Positions 60,561-64,000 of a DNA stretch of 64,000 bases are shown piece by piece. Below the pieces are notes generated by a model. That model saw only the letters and a list, made by a program, of their open reading frames with translations. It was not told the DNA's origin and ran no database searches. The translations under genes and the position numbers were made by a program. This DNA is from Gnetum montanum (lineage: Eukaryota > Streptophyta > Gnetopsida > Gnetales > Gnetaceae): contig MNCI01022058.1 of NCBI GenBank assembly GCA_015680685.1, positions 130,943 through 194,942 on the forward strand, written 5' to 3'. Numbering within the stretch: position 1 is the first letter of the stretch; every line of letters begins with the position of its first letter.

Positions 60561-61216
60561 AAAACGTCGAACGATTTCACCTAACCAACCAGGACAGGGG
60601 TGAAATTAATCCTTGGCATGATTACCAAACGGCCGATTTCACCAGACTCTCTCCAACTTTTTCTGCTCAATCCGCTGGCAAGAAACTCGAGACTGCGGCT
60701 TTTGCCTTTGGTATTAAATTGTACACGCGTGCAACCGCTAAAAACAAGACGAAGATGATGAAATTGGTCAACAACTACTACATCTGCAAGCGAACAAAAT
60801 CCATGATGTCGATGTTCATCCTTTCGAGGGTTTTGCCACAGAAGCAGCAGCACCGGAAGGAGCAGCTGTGCCTGTGTGCGTATTTACGTTGGTTAAAAAA
60901 AACAAAGCGAAAAGACGATGCACATGTAACTGCTGAACCAGATTTGAGCGTTGGAATTGCAGGAAAATGGCGTGGGAAATTGTTTAACTGCCTGATTTGG
61001 CTGGCATGTGTGGAGTTCGAGGAGGAGGAACTTCTTCTACTCCTCCTCTTCTTCTTCTTCTTGTTAATGCTGGCGCTACGCCTTATTCCCCGCTGCTTCC
61101 GTACGCAATCTGCCTGTCGCTACTCTTGTGTTTTTCACGGAACTTTCGCTGCCAAACTAAAAAACGGAGATGAAAAATCAGAAGAAAAAAATGCATCTAT
61201 CGCTGTCGTTGGTTGA
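60551..61216 (+). other. 221-codon ORF, doubtful
   Basis: Divergent from XBAT33-like. It begins MALKNVERFHLTNQDRGE and contains a run of Glu then Leu/Phe produced by a gag/ctc/ttc simple repeat at about 61015-61065, followed by a basic Cys-containing tail. No known domain and no preferred codon pattern. It is long for chance but overlaps the promoter side of XBAT33-like; I would not call it a gene without transcripts. Confidence 0.2.
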
Positions 61217-63181
61217 ACATTTCGCGTGTTTCCAAAGTCGGACATAGCACGGTTTTGCTGTTTTTTCAGCCCTAAAACATTTTCTTACCGAATGTTGTGA
61301 TATGATCCGTGCTTGTTGTTTGTCTTTTGTTTTGTATTATGTGCGTATCCGATCACAGACGTAAGAGTGTCGTTTTCTTATCCATGCCGACAATTGTTAA
61401 AAATGAAGCACTGCAACTACGACTACAACACGCGTGAGTTTAGATCCAGTTTGAAAGGTAGTTCCCCCCTTCATCAAGGATTTGGAGTTGGAGTCCACCT
61501 GTCGTTGCCAAATCTGACCAGAGATGGAAGATCTTTTTCTCTCCCAGAATCACGCTAACACAGCATTCGCTTATTTCCTGGATAATCAAAAATATTTGCA
61601 TGACGTTTACCACCGCAGCTTCCTGGAAGCTTGATCTCCAGTCGGAAGGTCGGCGATAAAGCCGCTGAAGTATTTTAAATATGAAATTCAAGAATGTTAT
61701 ATTGCTCGTGCACAAACACTACATGAACACAACGATTTAACTATATGAAAAAAATTGGATCACCACCGCTACGTTTACCTACCTTTGATAACCTTCACGT
61801 GGAGGCTCTGGAGATTCAACTTGTAAAATATCGAGCAAGCTTTTCCTCCAAAGTTATTTTTTACTCAACTTGGTATCGATGTGCTTTGTGCATACAAAAG
61901 TCTTCGCAACTAAGTGCACATTAACGGATTTTTAAGACGAAAACATATTCATTACGTGGAATGCACTTACAGGGTAAGTATATCTGCAATATATAAAATA
62001 AAGGCAACTCGTGTAGGGATAACTCATGTGCTGACTCAATTTTGTTCGGGCAATGATGATGATGATGTAAAATAAAAAATCATTTCCTTTATAATCCCTG
62101 TGATGCTAAAGAAATTGGTAAAATATTTTTTAATATAGATTATCCTACGAAAAAGGGATAATTTTCATCAGATGGAGCTACAATACTCATCTTGCTAAGC
62201 AAGTCCCAACAGGGTTGGTCCTGGTAGATGATGACGAAAATATAAAATAAAAAACTGTATCCTTTATAATCGTTGTGATGCTAAAGAAATCGGTAAAATA
62301 TTTTTTAATATAGATTATCCTATGAAAAAGGGATAATTCTCATCACATGGAGCTACAATACTCATCCTGCTAAGCAAGTCCCAAGAGGGTTGGTAGATGA
62401 GCAAAAGCCTAACCTCTTCTAGTGGTTACACCTAGGCTTGAATGTAAGTCTTCAACTTGAAAAACAAGCACATTACCATCACTCTAAATGATAGTCCCTT
62501 AAATTATAACACTTTCAAGAAATTAGTAAAAGTTAAGAAAACTCAATACTATGGAAATTAAATTTTGGTTGAAATAATACTTACCAACCTATAAGCAACC
62601 TTCAAATTCAATGAAAACTTATACCCTCTCAACCTCAATATTTCTTTCTTTGACTTCATTACATTACTACTTATGGTTAGTTATACACACCTATAATAAT
62701 GTAGCCCAATAGATTATTGATTTGGCAACTCCAAGTTATAGATACAATTCTAGTTGGCAATACTAAGTTATAAAGTACTAATTTGACTATATGTCTCTAG
62801 AGTAATAATGTGTTGCATTCAACACCCTCAAAATAGCATATATTCAAGACTTATGGGTAGCTCAAGTTGTTAGCACATTATTTACTTCTGCAAGAGATTA
62901 GCAATTGTGGTTAGATTTAAATTCTTAACCATAGGGTTATTGTGTGGTCAATTCTCTTAGCGATATGTCCATCTCAAGGGTTTTTGGAGGAGTTTTTGCA
63001 ACAGTTTTTTTTTTTTCCTTTTTTGATAAAGAATGATCTAAACATGGGAAATATTAATGTTTCTTAAACTATCAAGACTATGAAGAATTTTAAAGCTTTT
63101 GATTTATATGAATCCCTATCGAAAGATATCACTTCATGATACATATTTTTACAAATTATTGGATTTGTTTGCCTAAATAAG
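61217..63181. other. Noncoding DNA between XBAT33-like and the right-edge LTRs
   Basis: No gene. Contains the duplication at 62053-62399, a tRNA-like (SINE-like) stretch near 62848-62930, and a line resembling the 44860 repeat (ggcaatactaagttataaag at 62757). Confidence 0.45.
62053..62399. repeat. 175-bp tandem duplication
   Basis: Copies 62053-62227 and 62228-62399 share gatgctaaagaaat, ggtaaaatattttttaat, aaaagggataatt and gctaagcaagtccca with few differences. Confidence 0.85.
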
Positions 63182-63765
63182 TGATGAGTAGCAAGGTACC
63201 CCTACACTCAACCATATGAATACAAGTGTGTACACATGATCCAATCAAACTCTACAAATAGACTAGTTGTGGTATCTAGATAGTTACATGTTCATTGTAG
63301 ATCACTATCTTCCCACCTGGACTAGTATTTGCTTTGTCACGTATGGTTTAGTCCAAAGTGAGGTGAATGATGGGATCCTAAACTAATGCTACTTCTAGAG
63401 ACGATGGGGAACAATCTTAATTAAGTTAATGAATAATGAAAAATGAAATCTATGCTAACCCTAAGTGCGATGAGCATCCGTCTTTAATCATCCATATGCA
63501 TCTTGGACTTCGTGTATTACTTCTAGGATTACCAAGCGCACATTACTTGAGCACTCCTAGATACGCTACTAGGTTACCAAGTAGTTACACTTAAATGTTC
63601 GTGATTAAGTCATACTCATTTCACATTAATCAACATGAAGTGTAATGACAATAAAGGAAATATGAACTAAAAAGACAACGATAAATAATTAACAATTAAA
63701 GTAATTAAAAGCTAAGTGAATGCTACAATGATGGAGTAATCTCAATCTTTATTGCCAATCATGTG
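63182..63765 (-). mobile_element. Nest-family LTR, truncated by the next LTR
   Basis: TGATGAGTAGCAAGGTACC... follows the E1 LTR for 584 bp, up to the equivalent of E1 LTR position 12200 (attgttagtcatgtatgtg), then stops where a new TGATGAG begins. Flanked on the left by ATAAG (63177-63181). Solo LTR or the edge of a larger element. Confidence 0.8.
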
Positions 63766-64000
63766 TGATGAGTGGCAAGGTACCCCTACGCCCAATCATA
63801 CGAATACGAGCGTTCACGCACGATCCGGTTAAACTCTGTAGACAGGCTAGTTGTGGTATCTAGACAGTTACATGTTGATCGCAGTTCGCTGTCTTCCCAC
63901 CTGGACGAGTATTGCTTTGTCATGTATGGTTTAGTCCAGAGTGAGGTGTATGATGTGATCCTAAACTAATGCTACTTCTAGAGACAATGGAAGATAATAT
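63766..64000 (-). mobile_element. Start of a further nest-family element, cut by the window
   Basis: TGATGAGTGGCAAGGTACC..., again closest to the E1 LTR. The preceding ATGTG (63761-63765) is the expected TSD and should recur after the far end of this element, outside the window. Confidence 0.8.

Noticed and set aside
61313-61715. Short ORFs on both strands
   Set aside because: No domain, no splice logic, compositional noise in intergenic DNA.

Overview
The window is nuclear DNA of a land plant, most likely a seed plant with a large, retrotransposon-rich genome. The evidence is two intron-containing plant genes (a THO7-type THO/TREX subunit and an XBAT33-type ankyrin-RING ubiquitin ligase), Athila/Tat-like Ty3/gypsy elements with tRNA-Asp-type primer-binding sites, and plant LINE remnants with DUF4283 and zf-RVT domains. 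A gymnosperm would fit the old, dense nest, but the sequence alone does not settle the species.

Region by region: 1-1271 is the upstream end of an unrecognised protein gene on the minus strand, open through the window edge. 3571-42240 is one nest of LTR retrotransposons whose order can be read from perfect 5-bp target-site duplications (TSDs). An old LTR (E0, 3571-3999 and 42142 onward) was split by E3 (plus strand, 4000-42136, TSD ATAAC). The 5' LTR of E3 was then hit twice, 9 bp apart, by E1 (minus, 4672-12479, TSD ACACT) and E2 (minus, 12494-29643, TSD CATAC). E1 carries a foreign solo LTR (7070-8633, TSD AGCAT). E2 carries E4 (minus, 14323-24277, TSD ACTTG) and a same-family solo LTR (25646-26489, TSD TAGAT). 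All copies are decayed.

E3 and E4 encode gag plus protease, reverse transcriptase, RNase H and integrase, and E3 has an extra ORF after integrase. E1 and E2 are gag-only. Their gag is a separate subtype from that of E3/E4, yet LTR ends, PBS, an unusual CX2CX3HX4C zinc knuckle and a 3' noncoding block are shared. This looks like a partnership in which gag-only elements keep their own gag and borrow pol.

42300-48500 holds a 15-bp minisatellite and LINE debris on both strands. THO7 (48726-51074, plus, 4 coding exons) and XBAT33-like (60238-54936, minus, 10 coding exons) are convergent and look intact. Between them lie a tandem duplication, a LINE remnant and one candidate exon. 60500-63181 is mostly noncoding with a 175-bp tandem duplication. 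The right edge enters two further LTRs of the nest family, one inserted into the other.
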